Shown: positions 25,199 through 35,428, counted from the stretch's first letter. The stretch: DNA of 64,000 bases from Prevotella sp. (GCA_017615355.1 JAGAAJ010000021.1:1-64000); one strand, 5' to 3'. Notes: generated from the letters alone by a model not told the origin. Numbers and translations are program-made.

Positions 25199-27970
25199 AT
25201 GAAGTTGAACATACGCAAAATGGCTCTCACGGCCGCCTTCCTCATAGTGGGCTGTCTCAGCACGACGGCACAGGTAATGCAGGCTACGCGCACGCACTAC
25301 AGCACCGAGGACGGTTTGACCAGCAACGCCATCTCCGACATCGTTCAGGACGACCTGGGCTATGTGTGGATAGCCACCTGGAATGGTCTGTCGCGTTTCG
25401 ACGGTTTCCATTTCTATAATTATCAGACGGGTGCAGGCTCGCATATTCCTCATTTGCACAACCGCATCTCCAGATTGTATGTTGACATGCAGCAGAACAT
25501 CTGGATGCGCATGTACGATGGCCGCGTCTTCGTGATGAAACGCTCTGCCGACCGCATCATCAACCCCTTCGAAGGCATCAACGGATATGAGGAGTTCCAA
25601 ACGAGCTGCCCCCTCATGGTGGCTACCAACGGCGATGTGCTGGTTAGCGTCGACGGTGTGGGCATCTACCGTTTCCGCATCTCTGCGCAGGGCTTCGAGC
25701 CACAGCTCTTCACCACCAGCGGACTCACCATTACTTGCATGGCCGAGGGTTACAAAGGCGACATCTGGGTGGGCACCGATCAGGGCATACATCTGCTGGA
25801 CCCCAACAATATGGCCTTGAAGCGCGAGGGTCAGTTCCTCGACGAGTATATCAACTGCATCTACTCTGACCACTACAACGTCTATGCCGGCACCAAGTCG
25901 GGCAAGATCGTCACTTTCGCCTATGGCACAGAGCCCCGAATGGTCTACGAGAACGAGCATCCTATCCTTGTGGTCTTCGTAGACAGCCACCAGCTCGTCT
26001 GGTTTACCGACGAGCGCCAGGGAGCTTTGCGCATCAACCCTACAGATGGCGATGTGAAATACTTCACGCAGGAGCTGACGATGCCCGACTATGACGGAAT
26101 GGGCGGTCTGTTCTACGAGTCAAAGGAGGAGACAGCCGACAGCACCTTCAGCACCCTATGGGTACGCATGAATCACGGTGGCTACGGCTATTACAACCGA
26201 CTGAAGGACGAGATAGAGTATTTCCACAACGACCCCACCAACCCCTGGAACCTGTGCAATACCGTCAACGCCTCGCTTGAGCTCGACGAGGGCGTGGTGT
26301 TTGAGTCGACAGGCAGGCGAGGTTTGGAGAAGCTTGAGATTATCAAGAACACCATCGAGCGCAAGCTCATCGTGCCTGGCGCCACCTCTGCCTTGGAGAA
26401 CGAGACACGTGCTATCCTCTACGATAGCAAGCGCCACCGACTGCTGATAGGCAACAAGGCCAACACACTCTATTTCTACGACGAGAACTTCAACGTGGTA
26501 AACACCATCACGCAGGATGACGAGGGCAACCCCATCGGCCGATGCTACGGCATTTCGGAAGACACGAAGGGACGCTATTGGCTCTCGTCGAAGGACAACG
26601 GTCTGTTCTGCATCACGCCTACCGGTCCTGACAGCTATAGCGTGAAAAACATGCGCCACGACGACCAGAGCATCAACACGCTGTCGTCAAACGGTGCCTA
26701 TGCCACCGTCGAGGACAATCAGGGCAACATCTGGGTGGCTACCTACGGCGGAGGCGTCAATGTGCTGGCGAAAAACAAGAACGGTCACGAAGTGTTTATG
26801 CACTCGAAAAACGGCATGGTGGGCTATCCCTATCGCTCACACCTGAAGGTGCGTACCGTTGCTACCGACCGAGACGGCAATGTTTGGGCGGGCACCACCG
26901 ACGGCATCCTCATTCTCAGCTACAAGAACGGCGAAGTCAATGTCAAGAGGCTCGAGGAATCGCAGGAATATCCCGACAGCATCCTCATGTCCAACGATAT
27001 CGTATGCCTGAATCGCGACAAGCGCGGCATGATGTGGGTGGGCACCAATGGCGGCGGCATCGCCTGTACCACGGGCAAGGACAAAGACGGGCGCTGGCTC
27101 TTCCACCACTACGGAACGAAGGATGGTCTGCCCAGCGAGGAGATCAAGAGCATCACCTTCGACACCAAGGGTAATGTATGGTTTGCCACCGACAACGTCG
27201 TCTGCTCCTTCGACACAGAGAAACAGTTCTTCTCCACCTTCTCCAGCCTTGACGGCGTCGATGAGACAATGTGCTCAGAGGGCGCTGCAGCGGCTTTTGG
27301 CAACGACATCATCCTCATCGGAACCATTAATGGCTACTATTCCATCGACCGCAAGAAGCTGGCCAATACCAATGCGTCGCTACTGAAGCTGCGCATCACC
27401 GACTTCTGGCTCAACGACGAGATGCAGAGCCCACGCCTGAACGACAACTTCGACTTCTACGTGCCTGAGAGCCGAGAGATCACGCTGCGCTCACATAGCG
27501 ACCGCATCACATTCCGTTTTGCATCGCTGAACTATCAGCTGCAGCATCGCGTACATTATCAATATATGCTGGAGGGCTATGACCATCAGTGGCACAATGC
27601 CGACGGTACCCGCATGGCCAGCTATCCTGGGCTGCCCACAGGCACCTACAAATTCAAGGTGAAGGCCTTCCTGCTGGAATCACCCGAATGGGCTGATGTC
27701 AAGGAAATCACCATCATCGTGCCACCCCACTTCTTCCTCTCCACCAATGCCATTTGGATCTATCTGGTCATTGCCGCCTTCCTCGCCCTCCAGTTCCTCT
27801 TCTGGAGACAAAGAAAGGCCAGAAAACGTTATGCACCCGACGGGATAGATGATGAGGAGAACGAGGGTCTCTTCTCCCGCCTGCTGCATCGCAAGCACAA
27901 GAAAGAAACGTCTGAGGAGGAAATGCCCGAGGATGAGATACACGACGACTACGAGATACTGGAAGACTAA
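25199..27970 (+). CDS. Two-component-type propeller sensor lacking a kinase domain
   Basis: A 923-residue protein laid out like the periplasmic half of a hybrid two-component system. A signal peptide ends in STTAQ (about residue 25). Many regulator-propeller repeats follow (GLTSNAISDIVQDDLGYVWIATWNGLSRF type), filling about 30-740, then a Y_Y_Y domain (about 765-840). One membrane helix (NAIWIYLVIAAFLALQFLFW, about 850-869) precedes a short charged tail of about 50 residues rich in Asp and Glu. There is no histidine kinase, receiver or AraC domain, and the stop is followed by repeat DNA. It could pair with a separate kinase or be a truncated relic. A -7-like TACCTTTA is at 25161-25168. Confidence 0.88.
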   Translation: MKLNIRKMALTAAFLIVGCLSTTAQVMQATRTHYSTEDGLTSNAISDIVQDDLGYVWIATWNGLSRFDGFHFYNYQTGAGSHIPHLHNRISRLYVDMQQNIWMRMYDGRVFVMKRSADRIINPFEGINGYEEFQTSCPLMVATNGDVLVSVDGVGIYRFRISAQGFEPQLFTTSGLTITCMAEGYKGDIWVGTDQGIHLLDPNNMALKREGQFLDEYINCIYSDHYNVYAGTKSGKIVTFAYGTEPRMVYENEHPILVVFVDSHQLVWFTDERQGALRINPTDGDVKYFTQELTMPDYDGMGGLFYESKEETADSTFSTLWVRMNHGGYGYYNRLKDEIEYFHNDPTNPWNLCNTVNASLELDEGVVFESTGRRGLEKLEIIKNTIERKLIVPGATSALENETRAILYDSKRHRLLIGNKANTLYFYDENFNVVNTITQDDEGNPIGRCYGISEDTKGRYWLSSKDNGLFCITPTGPDSYSVKNMRHDDQSINTLSSNGAYATVEDNQGNIWVATYGGGVNVLAKNKNGHEVFMHSKNGMVGYPYRSHLKVRTVATDRDGNVWAGTTDGILILSYKNGEVNVKRLEESQEYPDSILMSNDIVCLNRDKRGMMWVGTNGGGIACTTGKDKDGRWLFHHYGTKDGLPSEEIKSITFDTKGNVWFATDNVVCSFDTEKQFFSTFSSLDGVDETMCSEGAAAAFGNDIILIGTINGYYSIDRKKLANTNASLLKLRITDFWLNDEMQSPRLNDNFDFYVPESREITLRSHSDRITFRFASLNYQLQHRVHYQYMLEGYDHQWHNADGTRMASYPGLPTGTYKFKVKAFLLESPEWADVKEITIIVPPHFFLSTNAIWIYLVIAAFLALQFLFWRQRKARKRYAPDGIDDEENEGLFSRLLHRKHKKETSEEEMPEDEIHDDYEILED

Positions 27971-27978
27971 CTCGTCAA

Positions 27979-28104
27979 TCAACAATCAACAATCAACAAT
28001 CAACAATCAACAATCAACAATCAACAATCAACCATCAACAATAAACCATCAACCATCAACCATCAACAATAAACCATCAACCATCAACCATCAACAATAA
28101 ACCA
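27979..28104. repeat. 18-unit 7-bp tandem array (TCAACAA)
   Basis: Eighteen uninterrupted 7-base units. The first seven are TCAACAA; the rest vary as TCAACCA, TCAACAA and TAAACCA in a 28-base higher-order pattern repeated nearly three times. It begins 8 bases after the sensor gene's stop and ends 2 bases before the structured element at 28107. It forms the first part of the 342-base gap before ribE. Confidence 0.92.
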
Positions 28105-28106
28105 TA

Positions 28107-28289
28107 GGGACTGTGCCAGACTGATCGGGATACTCATCAAATAACTTTTGAAAACAGGGACGTCTTCTCCGGCCAATGGCGGGCCGCTAACCAAGCTTCA
28201 TTCAGAGCCGGCGGATTACAAAGGCGGAGAGCTCCAACAACTTGTCTACAAGGAGTTTTCATCACATCGTCGGCACAGTCCTTTTTTTT
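28107..28289 (+). ncRNA. Candidate structured RNA or leader upstream of ribE
   Basis: GGACTGTGCC (28108-28117) and GGCACAGTCC (28272-28281) are perfectly complementary over 10 bases and close a 183-base element that ends in eight Ts. Internal hairpins are possible, for example a CTTG / CAAG stem near 28234-28245. Size, closing stem and U-run fit a small RNA or a 5' leader of ribE, which starts 23 bases later. It does not show the conserved FMN-riboswitch blocks. No TAnnTTTG box is visible upstream because the array abuts it, so the strand is a guess. Confidence 0.4.
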
Positions 28290-28312
28290 ACTAAACTCTC
28301 AACAGAAAATAT

Positions 28313-28912
28313 ATGTTTTCAGGAATCATTGAAGAATTTGCCACTGTGGTGGACATCCGCCACGACCGTGAGAATATCGACTTCACCCTCACCTGCTCGT
28401 TCACTAGCGAGCTGCGCATCGACCAGAGCGTGGCACACAACGGCGTTTGCCTAACCGTCGTCAGCATTGACGGCACAAACTATGTCGTGACGGCCATGAA
28501 GGAGACATTAGACCGCACCAACCTTGGTCAGCTGCGCATTGGCGACAAGGTGAACGTAGAGCGCTCCATGCTGATGAACGGACGCCTGGACGGACACATC
28601 GTGCAGGGACATGTCGACCAGACCGCCCTCTGCATAGCCAAGGACGACGCCGACGGCAGCACCTATTTCACCTTCGAATATCCTGAAAACCGCGAAATGG
28701 CCCGCAAAGGCTACTTCACCGTCGACAAAGGCTCCGTCACCGTCAACGGCGTGTCGCTCACCGTCTGCAACCCCACGCAGAACACCTTCCAGGTGGCAAT
28801 CATCCCTTACACGATGGAACACACCAATTTTCAGGACATCGAGGTGGGCACCCGCGTGAACATCGAGTTCGACATCCTCGGCAAATACATCGCAAGGCTC
28901 AGTCAGCTATAA
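28313..28912 (+). CDS. ribE: Riboflavin synthase alpha subunit
   Basis: Dismutates two 6,7-dimethyl-8-ribityllumazines to riboflavin. The 199 residues hold two tandem lumazine-binding barrels. The first begins MFSGIIEE and the second starts near LDGHIVQGHVDQ, with matching blocks VAHNGVCLTV and VTVNGVSLTV. The C-terminal helix KYIARLSQL mediates trimerisation in the family. No other rib gene is next to it. Confidence 0.94.
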   Translation: MFSGIIEEFATVVDIRHDRENIDFTLTCSFTSELRIDQSVAHNGVCLTVVSIDGTNYVVTAMKETLDRTNLGQLRIGDKVNVERSMLMNGRLDGHIVQGHVDQTALCIAKDDADGSTYFTFEYPENREMARKGYFTVDKGSVTVNGVSLTVCNPTQNTFQVAIIPYTMEHTNFQDIEVGTRVNIEFDILGKYIARLSQL

Positions 28913-28915
28913 TTA

Positions 28916-28949
28916 TTGTGACCCCACAATGGTTGTGGTGCTATCACAA
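28916..28949. repeat. Inverted repeat just after ribE
   Basis: An outer stem TTGTGA / TCACAA encloses an inner stem CCACAA-TGG-TTGTGG. It starts 3 bases past the ribE stop and is followed by As rather than Ts, so it is not a classical plus-strand terminator. It may protect the 3' end or be a remnant of an element. Confidence 0.6.
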
Positions 28950-28966
28950 AAATATGTATTTATTTT

Positions 28967-29006
28967 AAGAACTCTTTGGCTACACGCTAGACCATAGTTC
29001 TTTTTT
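28967..29006 (+). terminator. Terminator-like hairpin after ribE
   Basis: AAGAACT (28967-28973) pairs with AGTTCTT (28996-29002), with a 22-base loop, and the arm runs into six Ts (29001-29006). Confidence 0.5.
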
Positions 29007-29008
29007 GC

Positions 29009-29047
29009 GTAACTACTCAGGGTACAAGGCACTGAGTAGTTACTTTT
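29009..29047 (+). terminator. Second terminator hairpin between ribE and mutA
   Basis: A perfect 12-base inverted repeat GTAACTACTCAG / CTGAGTAGTTAC (29009-29020 and 29032-29043) with an 11-base loop, followed by TTTT. It isolates the mut genes from ribE. Confidence 0.65.
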
Positions 29048-29124
29048 ACATAAACTATTGTTAAATAAGTATAACGATAAAAGATTATTATCCATTCTGA
29101 GTCCTCAAATCATGAATCATTTTG

Positions 29125-29132
29125 TATCTTTG
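29125..29132 (+). promoter_or_regulatory. -7 element of the mutA promoter
   Basis: TATCTTTG, 48 bases before the mutA ATG. It would drive mutA and mutB together. Confidence 0.65.
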
Positions 29133-29180
29133 CAAACTAATTGAATAAAAACACACATTATTCTTATATTTTAATACACT

Positions 29181-31034
29181 ATGTCAAACAACAAAGAAAA
29201 ACTCTTCACCGAGTTCCAGGCGCCAACCAAACAGGAATGGCTGGACAAGATTGAAGTGGACCTGAAAGGGGCCGACTTCCAGAAAAAGCTCGTGTGGAGA
29301 ACGAATGAAGGTTTTAACGTACAGCCTTTCTACCGCCTTGAGGACTTGAAGGACCTGAAGACTCCCGACGCTCTGCCGGGCGAGTTCCCCTTCGTGCGTG
29401 GCAACAAGAAAGACAACAACGAATGGTATGTGCGCCAAAACATCGTGGTGACCGACCCTGCTGAGGCCAACAAGAAGGCGCTCGACATCCTGATGAAGGG
29501 TGTGGACAGCATCGGCTTCAAGCTGGGCCATGCCGAGCTGAGCGCCGAGTTCATCGAGACGCTGCTGAAGGACATCCGCCTGGACTGCGTGGAGGTGAGC
29601 TATCGCGCCTGTATGCGTCACGCCCTGCAGCTGGCCGACCTGCTGGTGGCCTACATCGACAAGATGGGCTACGATAAGACCAAGATCGTGGGTGGCCTGG
29701 GCTTCGACCCCATCGAGCGAATGTTGATGAAGGGCAAGGACAGCACGATGATGCTGCCCGACATGCCGAAGCTGGTGGAGAAGCTGAAGGACTATCCTCA
29801 GTTGCGCTGCGTGATGGTGCACAGCGACCTGCTGAACAACAGCGGCGCCTACATCGTGCAGGAGATGGGCTACGCCCTCGCCTGGGGCAACGAGTACCTG
29901 CAGCAGCTGGTGGATGCCGGCATCGACGCCGACCTGGCTGCCAGCAAGATCAAGTTCTATATGGGCATCTCAGAGAACTACTTCATGGAGATAGCCAAGT
30001 TCCGCGCCGCCCGTATGCTGTGGGCACAGATCGTGAAGCAGTATGAGCCGAAGAGCGACGACAGCTGCAAGATGATCATCAACGCCTCGACATCGACCTA
30101 CAACCAGACATTGTTCGACAGCTACGTCAACCTGCTGCGCTCACAGACGGAGGCCATGAGTGCCGCCCTGGCTGGTGTGCACTCGATGGTGGTCACTCCG
30201 TTTGACGCTCCCTACGAGAAGCCGACCGATTTCAGCGAGCGCATCGCCCGCAACCAGCAGCTCATCATCAAGGAGGAGAGCCACTTCGACCGCATCGTCG
30301 ACCCAGGCGCTGGCTCCTACTACATCGAGCACCTCACCGACGCCCTGGCTCAGGAGGCTTGGAAGCTGTTCCTGAAGGTGGAGGACGAGGGTGGTTTCCT
30401 CGAGGCTGTGAAGAAGGGCACCATCCAGGAGGACATCAACGCCACCAACGCCAAGCGTCACGGCGATGCCGCCAAGCGCAAGGAGTTCCTGCTGGGCACC
30501 AACCAGTTCCCGAACTTCACCGAGAAGAGCGAGGGCAAGGAGCCGCTGGCTTGTGACTGCAGCTGCAAGCACACCGACGATGCCGACGTGCCTGCCCTGA
30601 AGATCAGCCGCATGGCTTCCGACTTCGAGGCTCTGCGCCTGGCTACGGAGAAGGCCAAGAAGGTGCCCGTCGCCTTCATGCTCACCATCGGCAACCTGGC
30701 TATGCGTCAGGCCCGTGCACAGTTCTCGTGCAACTTCCTCGCCTGCGCCGGCTACAAGGTGATGGACAACCTCGGTTTCAAAACTGTAGAGGAAGGCGTC
30801 GATGCTGCCCTGAAGGCCGATGCCGACATCGTGGTGCTCTGCTCTTCAGACGATGAATATGCTGAGTATGCCATCCCTGCCTTCCAGTATCTGAACGGCC
30901 GCGCCATGTTTGTCGTTGCCGGTGCTCCAGCCTGCATGGAAGACCTCAAGGCCGCCGGTATCGAGAACTACATCCACGTGCGTTGCAACGTGCTTGAGAC
31001 TTTGAAAGAATATAATCAGAAACTTGGTATCTAA
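29181..31034 (+). CDS. mutA: Methylmalonyl-CoA mutase small subunit
   Basis: Non-catalytic partner of the B12-dependent mutase that links succinyl-CoA and methylmalonyl-CoA in propionate formation. The 617 residues have a mutase barrel domain, with GAGSYYIEHLTDALAQEAW resembling the large subunit. The C-terminal Rossmann-like domain lacks the cobalamin-binding DxHxxG, as expected for this subunit. Codon choice is strongly biased (mostly CTG, AAG, GAC), consistent with high expression. mutB follows after 19 bases. Confidence 0.96.
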   Translation: MSNNKEKLFTEFQAPTKQEWLDKIEVDLKGADFQKKLVWRTNEGFNVQPFYRLEDLKDLKTPDALPGEFPFVRGNKKDNNEWYVRQNIVVTDPAEANKKALDILMKGVDSIGFKLGHAELSAEFIETLLKDIRLDCVEVSYRACMRHALQLADLLVAYIDKMGYDKTKIVGGLGFDPIERMLMKGKDSTMMLPDMPKLVEKLKDYPQLRCVMVHSDLLNNSGAYIVQEMGYALAWGNEYLQQLVDAGIDADLAASKIKFYMGISENYFMEIAKFRAARMLWAQIVKQYEPKSDDSCKMIINASTSTYNQTLFDSYVNLLRSQTEAMSAALAGVHSMVVTPFDAPYEKPTDFSERIARNQQLIIKEESHFDRIVDPGAGSYYIEHLTDALAQEAWKLFLKVEDEGGFLEAVKKGTIQEDINATNAKRHGDAAKRKEFLLGTNQFPNFTEKSEGKEPLACDCSCKHTDDADVPALKISRMASDFEALRLATEKAKKVPVAFMLTIGNLAMRQARAQFSCNFLACAGYKVMDNLGFKTVEEGVDAALKADADIVVLCSSDDEYAEYAIPAFQYLNGRAMFVVAGAPACMEDLKAAGIENYIHVRCNVLETLKEYNQKLGI

Positions 31035-31053
31035 AGAATAGGAGACTTGAATT

Positions 31054-33219
31054 ATGCGTAAACAGTTTAAAGATATTGATATCTATGCAGGCATCAAGGC
31101 TCAAGATGGTGCCAAGTGGATTAAAGACAACGGTATTGTAGAGAACTGGAAGACCCCAGAGCATATCGAGGTGCGTCCCGTCTATACGAAGGAAGACCTC
31201 GAGGGCATGGAGCACCTTGACTTCACGGCAGGTATTCCGCCGTATCTGAGAGGCCCGTACTCGATGATGTACCCCTTCAAGCCCTGGACTATCCGTCAGT
31301 ATGCAGGATTCTCTACCGCTGAAGAGTCGAACGCTTTCTATCGCCGTAACCTGGCCTCTGGTCAGAAGGGACTTTCCGTGGCCTTCGACCTGCCTACACA
31401 CCGCGGCTATGACCCTGACAATGCCCGTGTGGTAGGTGATGTCGGTAAGGCCGGTGTATCTATCTGCAACGAGGAGAACATGAAGGTGTTGTTCTCTGGC
31501 ATCCCCTTGAACAAGATGTCTGTGTCGATGACCATGAACGGTGCCGTGCTGCCTATCCTGGCTTTCTACATCGTGGCAGGTCTGGAGCAGGGCGCTCAGC
31601 TCGAGGAGATGGCAGGAACCATCCAGAACGATATCCTGAAGGAGTTCATGGTGCGTAACACCTATATCTATCCGCCCGCATTCTCGATGAAGATTATCGC
31701 CGACATCTTCGAATATACCTCACAGAAGATGCCGAAGTTCAACAGCATCTCTATCTCAGGTTATCACATGCAGGAGGCTGGAGCTACTGCTGATATCGAG
31801 TTGGCTTACACCCTGGCCGATGGTATGGACTACCTGCGCACTGGTGTTAATGCCGGTATCGATGTGGATGCTTTTGCTCCGCGTCTGAGCTTCTTCTGGG
31901 CTATCGGTATGAACCATTTCATGGAGATTGCCAAGATGCGTGCAGGTCGTCTGCTTTGGGCAAAGATTGTGAAGAGCTTCGGTGCCAAGAATCCGAAGTC
32001 ACTCGCCTTGCGTACTCACTCTCAGACCTCTGGCTGGTCGCTCACCGAGCAGGATCCCTTCAACAACGTGGGCCGCACCTGTATCGAGGCTATGGCTGCC
32101 GTGCTGGGTCACACCCAGTCGCTCCACACCAACGCCCTCGACGAGGCCATCGCCCTGCCTACCGACTTCTCGGCTCGTATCGCCCGTAACACCCAGATTT
32201 ACATTCAGAACGAGACCAAGGTCTGCAAGCAGATCGACCCGTGGGCTGGTAGCTACTATGTTGAGACGCTGACCAACGAGCTGGTGCACAAGGCTTGGGA
32301 GCACATTCAGGAGATTGAGAAGCTGGGCGGTATGGCCAAGGCCATCGAGACCGGTCTGCCCAAGATGCGTATCGAGGAAGCCTCAGCCCGCACACAGGCC
32401 CGTATCGACAGCGGCGTGCAGACCATCGTCGGCATCAACAAGTATCGCCTCGACCATGAGGATCCCATCGACATCCTCGAGGTCGACAATACCGCCGTGC
32501 GCAAGCAGCAGGAGGAATGCCTCAAGGAGGTGCGTGCTGCCCGCGACGAGGCCGCTTGCCAGGCAGCCCTCAAGGCCATCACCGAGTGCGTGCGCGACTT
32601 CAAGGAAGGCCGCAAGAGCGAGAACAACCTGCTCGACCTGGCCGTCAAGGCCGCCCAGCTGCGCTGCACCTTGGGTGAGATTTCAGATGCCTGCGAGGAG
32701 ATCGTGGGCCGTTACAAAGCAGTAATCAGAACTATTTCAGGCGTGTATTCATCAGAAAGCAAGAACGATAGCAACTTCGAGAAGGCCAAGCAGATGACCG
32801 ACGAGTTTGCTAAGAGAGAGGGTCGTCGTCCGCGTATCTTCATCGCCAAGATGGGTCAGGACGGTCACGACCGTGGTGCAAAGGTGGTAGCTACGGGCTA
32901 CGCAGACTGTGGCTTCGACGTCGATATGGGCCCGTTGTTCCAGACACCCGCCGAGGCAGCCCGCGAGGCTGTGGAGAACGACGTCCACATCGTGGGTGCA
33001 TCGTCGCTGGCCGCTGGTCACAAGACGCTCATCCCGCAGCTCATCGAAGAGCTGAAGAAGCTGGGCCGCGAGGACATCATGGTCACCGCTGGCGGCGTGA
33101 TTCCCGCTCAGGACTACGACTTCCTCTACAAGGCTGGCGTGGCCTGCATCTTCGGCCCCGGCACTCCAGTGCCCTACTCTGCCGTTGAGATGATGAAGAT
33201 TCTGCTTGATGAAGAGTAA
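31054..33219 (+). CDS. mutB: Methylmalonyl-CoA mutase large subunit
   Basis: Catalytic subunit, 721 residues. The N-terminal barrel has [25 protein letters not shown] around 31243-31317, which contains substrate-pocket residues of the family, and [14 protein letters not shown]. The C-terminal cobalamin domain has the base-off motif DGHDRGAKV (Asp603, His605, Gly608) and the later GGVIPAQDY. With mutA it makes the heterodimer typical of succinate- and propionate-producing Bacteroidales. No epimerase or chaperone gene is adjacent. Confidence 0.97.
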   Translation: MRKQFKDIDIYAGIKAQDGAKWIKDNGIVENWKTPEHIEVRPVYTKEDLEGMEHLDFTAGIPPYLRGPYSMMYPFKPWTIRQYAGFSTAEESNAFYRRNLASGQKGLSVAFDLPTHRGYDPDNARVVGDVGKAGVSICNEENMKVLFSGIPLNKMSVSMTMNGAVLPILAFYIVAGLEQGAQLEEMAGTIQNDILKEFMVRNTYIYPPAFSMKIIADIFEYTSQKMPKFNSISISGYHMQEAGATADIELAYTLADGMDYLRTGVNAGIDVDAFAPRLSFFWAIGMNHFMEIAKMRAGRLLWAKIVKSFGAKNPKSLALRTHSQTSGWSLTEQDPFNNVGRTCIEAMAAVLGHTQSLHTNALDEAIALPTDFSARIARNTQIYIQNETKVCKQIDPWAGSYYVETLTNELVHKAWEHIQEIEKLGGMAKAIETGLPKMRIEEASARTQARIDSGVQTIVGINKYRLDHEDPIDILEVDNTAVRKQQEECLKEVRAARDEAACQAALKAITECVRDFKEGRKSENNLLDLAVKAAQLRCTLGEISDACEEIVGRYKAVIRTISGVYSSESKNDSNFEKAKQMTDEFAKREGRRPRIFIAKMGQDGHDRGAKVVATGYADCGFDVDMGPLFQTPAEAAREAVENDVHIVGASSLAAGHKTLIPQLIEELKKLGREDIMVTAGGVIPAQDYDFLYKAGVACIFGPGTPVPYSAVEMMKILLDEE

Positions 33220-33262
33220 GCAACAACTCAACGAATGTGATTATTCGTCAATTTATTAAATA

Positions 33263-35023
33263 ATGTATAGAACAAAGACATGTGGCGAGCTACGGCTTGC
33301 CGATGCCGGCAGTGTAGTGACGCTGGCCGGATGGGTACAGAGAACGCGCAAGATGGGCGGTATGACTTTCGTCGACCTGCGCGACCGCTATGGTATCACA
33401 CAATTAGTATTCGACGAGAGCGACGATGCAGCCCTGACCGAGCGGGCCAACAAACTGGGCCGCGAGTGGTGCATACAGGCCACAGGACAGGTGCGTGAGC
33501 GCGAGTCGAAAAACGCGAAGATGCCTACAGGCGACATCGAGATAGTAGTGCGCGAACTGAACGTGCTCAGCGAGAGTATCACTCCGCCCTTCACCATTGA
33601 GGACAATACGGACGGCGGTGATGACATTCGCATGAAGTACCGCTATTTGGACCTGCGCCGTCAGGCTGTGCGCAAGAACCTGGAGCTGCGTCACAGGATG
33701 ACAATCCTCATCCGCAACTTCCTCGACTCGCGCCAGTTCATCGAGGTGGAGACGCCTATCCTCATCGGCTCAACGCCGGAGGGCGCACGCGACTTCGTGG
33801 TACCCAGCCGCATGAATCCCGGACAGTTCTATGCCTTACCTCAGAGCCCGCAGACCTTGAAGCAACTGCTCATGGTCTCGGGCTTCGACCGCTACTTCCA
33901 GATTGCGAAGTGCTTCCGCGACGAAGACCTGCGCGCCGACCGTCAGCCGGAGTTCACGCAGATTGACTGCGAGATGTCCTTCGTAGAGCAGGAGGATATC
34001 CTTGAAGTATTCGAGTCATTGGCTCGCCATCTGTTCAAGGAGGTGCGCGGCATCGAGCTGCCCCCGCTGCAGCGGATGACATGGCACGAGGCTATGAAGC
34101 GTTTCGGCTCAGACAAGCCCGACCTGCGCTTCGGCATGGAGTTCGTCGAGCTGATGGACCAGCTGAAGGGCACCGGCACATTCCCCGTCTTCAACGAGGC
34201 CAACTACATCGGTGGCATTTGCGTGCCTGGCTGTGCCGACTATACCCGCAAGCAGCTTGATCAGCTGACCGACTTCGTGAAGCGTCCGCAGGTAGGTGCC
34301 AAGGGTTTGGTCTATGTGAAGTTCAATGCCGACGGCACCGTGAAGTCCAGCATCGACAAGTTCTACGAGCCCGAGGTGTGGCAGAAGGTGAAGGAGGCTA
34401 TGGGTGCCAAGGACGGTGACCTCGTGCTGATTCTTTCTGGTGACAATGCGAATAAGACACGCGTGCAGCTCTGCACTCTGCGCCTGGAGATGGGCGACCG
34501 ACTTGGTCTGCGCGACAAGGATAAGTTCGTATGCCTGTGGATTGTGGATTTCCCCCTCTTTGAGTGGAGCGATGAGGAGCAGCGACTGATGGCTACACAC
34601 CATCCTTTCACGTTACCCAATGCCGATGATATTCCCTTGCTCGATACCGACCCTGCCAAGGTACGCGCTGTGGCCTACGACTTCGTTTGCAACGGCGTAG
34701 AGGTAGGCGGTGGCTCGCTGCGTATCCACGACGGCAAGTTGCAGGAGAAGATGTTCGAGATTCTCGGCTTCACACCTGAGCGTGCTATGGCTCAGTTCGG
34801 GTTCCTCATCAACGCCTTCAAGTATGGTGCTCCTCCTCATGGAGGTCTGGCCTTCGGTCTCGACCGCTTCGTCAGCCTAATGGCAGGCCTCGACAGCATC
34901 CGCGACTGCATCGCATTCCCAAAGAACAACAGCGGACGCGATGTCATGCTCGATGCACCTGGCGAGCTTGACCCGAAGCAGCTGGAAGAACTGCAACTGG
35001 AAATAAAGAAAGAAGAAGAATAA
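33263..35023 (+). CDS. aspS: Aspartyl-tRNA synthetase
   Basis: Class II synthetase that charges tRNA-Asp. The 586 residues have the order of the bacterial form. An N-terminal anticodon-binding OB domain (1-110) comes first. Motif 2 is [18 protein letters not shown]. An inserted GAD domain (about 290-410) follows, and motif 3 is [10 protein letters not shown]. It starts 43 bases after mutB and is followed by a small gene after 16 bases. Confidence 0.97.
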   Translation: MYRTKTCGELRLADAGSVVTLAGWVQRTRKMGGMTFVDLRDRYGITQLVFDESDDAALTERANKLGREWCIQATGQVRERESKNAKMPTGDIEIVVRELNVLSESITPPFTIEDNTDGGDDIRMKYRYLDLRRQAVRKNLELRHRMTILIRNFLDSRQFIEVETPILIGSTPEGARDFVVPSRMNPGQFYALPQSPQTLKQLLMVSGFDRYFQIAKCFRDEDLRADRQPEFTQIDCEMSFVEQEDILEVFESLARHLFKEVRGIELPPLQRMTWHEAMKRFGSDKPDLRFGMEFVELMDQLKGTGTFPVFNEANYIGGICVPGCADYTRKQLDQLTDFVKRPQVGAKGLVYVKFNADGTVKSSIDKFYEPEVWQKVKEAMGAKDGDLVLILSGDNANKTRVQLCTLRLEMGDRLGLRDKDKFVCLWIVDFPLFEWSDEEQRLMATHHPFTLPNADDIPLLDTDPAKVRAVAYDFVCNGVEVGGGSLRIHDGKLQEKMFEILGFTPERAMAQFGFLINAFKYGAPPHGGLAFGLDRFVSLMAGLDSIRDCIAFPKNNSGRDVMLDAPGELDPKQLEELQLEIKKEEE

Positions 35024-35039
35024 TCAAACAAAAAAAGCC

Positions 35040-35324
35040 ATGGAAGAAGAAAAGACACTGGAGGAGCAGCAGGCTGCCGCCGCCCAAAGAGCAGAGGAAA
35101 TTACTGCCGAGCAGATAAAGAAACAACAGCAGGAAATGCCTAAGGAGATGGCCAAGTCGATGGCCAAGCAGGAATTAAATGCTGCCGTTTCACATGCATT
35201 GCCCGACGAAGTCAATCAATTGCGCTGGGCAGGCCTTAGAGGTATTCCCGTCATTGGCTCCATTGTGCAATGGCTTGACAACATCAAGTGGTTTCGCAGT
35301 ATGTTCGGCGGAAACAAAAGTTAA
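35040..35324 (+). CDS. Small charged protein of unknown function
   Basis: A 94-residue protein 16 bases downstream of aspS. The first 60 residues are a Glu/Gln/Lys/Ala-rich helix that may form a coiled coil. The last 30 contain a mildly hydrophobic stretch GLRGIPVIGSIVQWLDNIKW. I do not recognise a family. The position suggests co-transcription with aspS; no function is proposed. Confidence 0.6.
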   Translation: MEEEKTLEEQQAAAAQRAEEITAEQIKKQQQEMPKEMAKSMAKQELNAAVSHALPDEVNQLRWAGLRGIPVIGSIVQWLDNIKWFRSMFGGNKS

Positions 35325-35428
35325 GGAATAAGCAATTATTGTTAAGAATTGTATTGACATTCGTCAAGAATCGCTGACATATTGAAAGAATCTGTTAATT
35401 TTCAGTTACTTATATAAGCAGAAAGCTG

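Noticed and set aside
25166..25990. A 274-residue frame antisense to the propeller sensor
   Set aside because: No family match and no promoter; the plus-strand propeller repeats explain the sequence.
27849..28100. An 83-residue frame rich in Asn/Gln/Ser/Thr after the sensor gene
   Set aside because: It is the heptamer array read as protein, joined to an out-of-frame part of the sensor gene.
27979..28104. CRISPR array
   Set aside because: Units are contiguous 7-mers with no spacers, and no cas genes are present.
28107..28289. FMN riboswitch in front of ribE
   Set aside because: The conserved RFN blocks (AGGGTGAAATTCCC-type and CCGAC-type segments) are not present, so only a generic structured element is claimed.
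29181..33219. mutA/mutB as acquired genes because of the strong CTG/AAG/GAC codon bias
   Set aside because: The bias is better explained by high expression; the genes are core metabolism in Bacteroidales.
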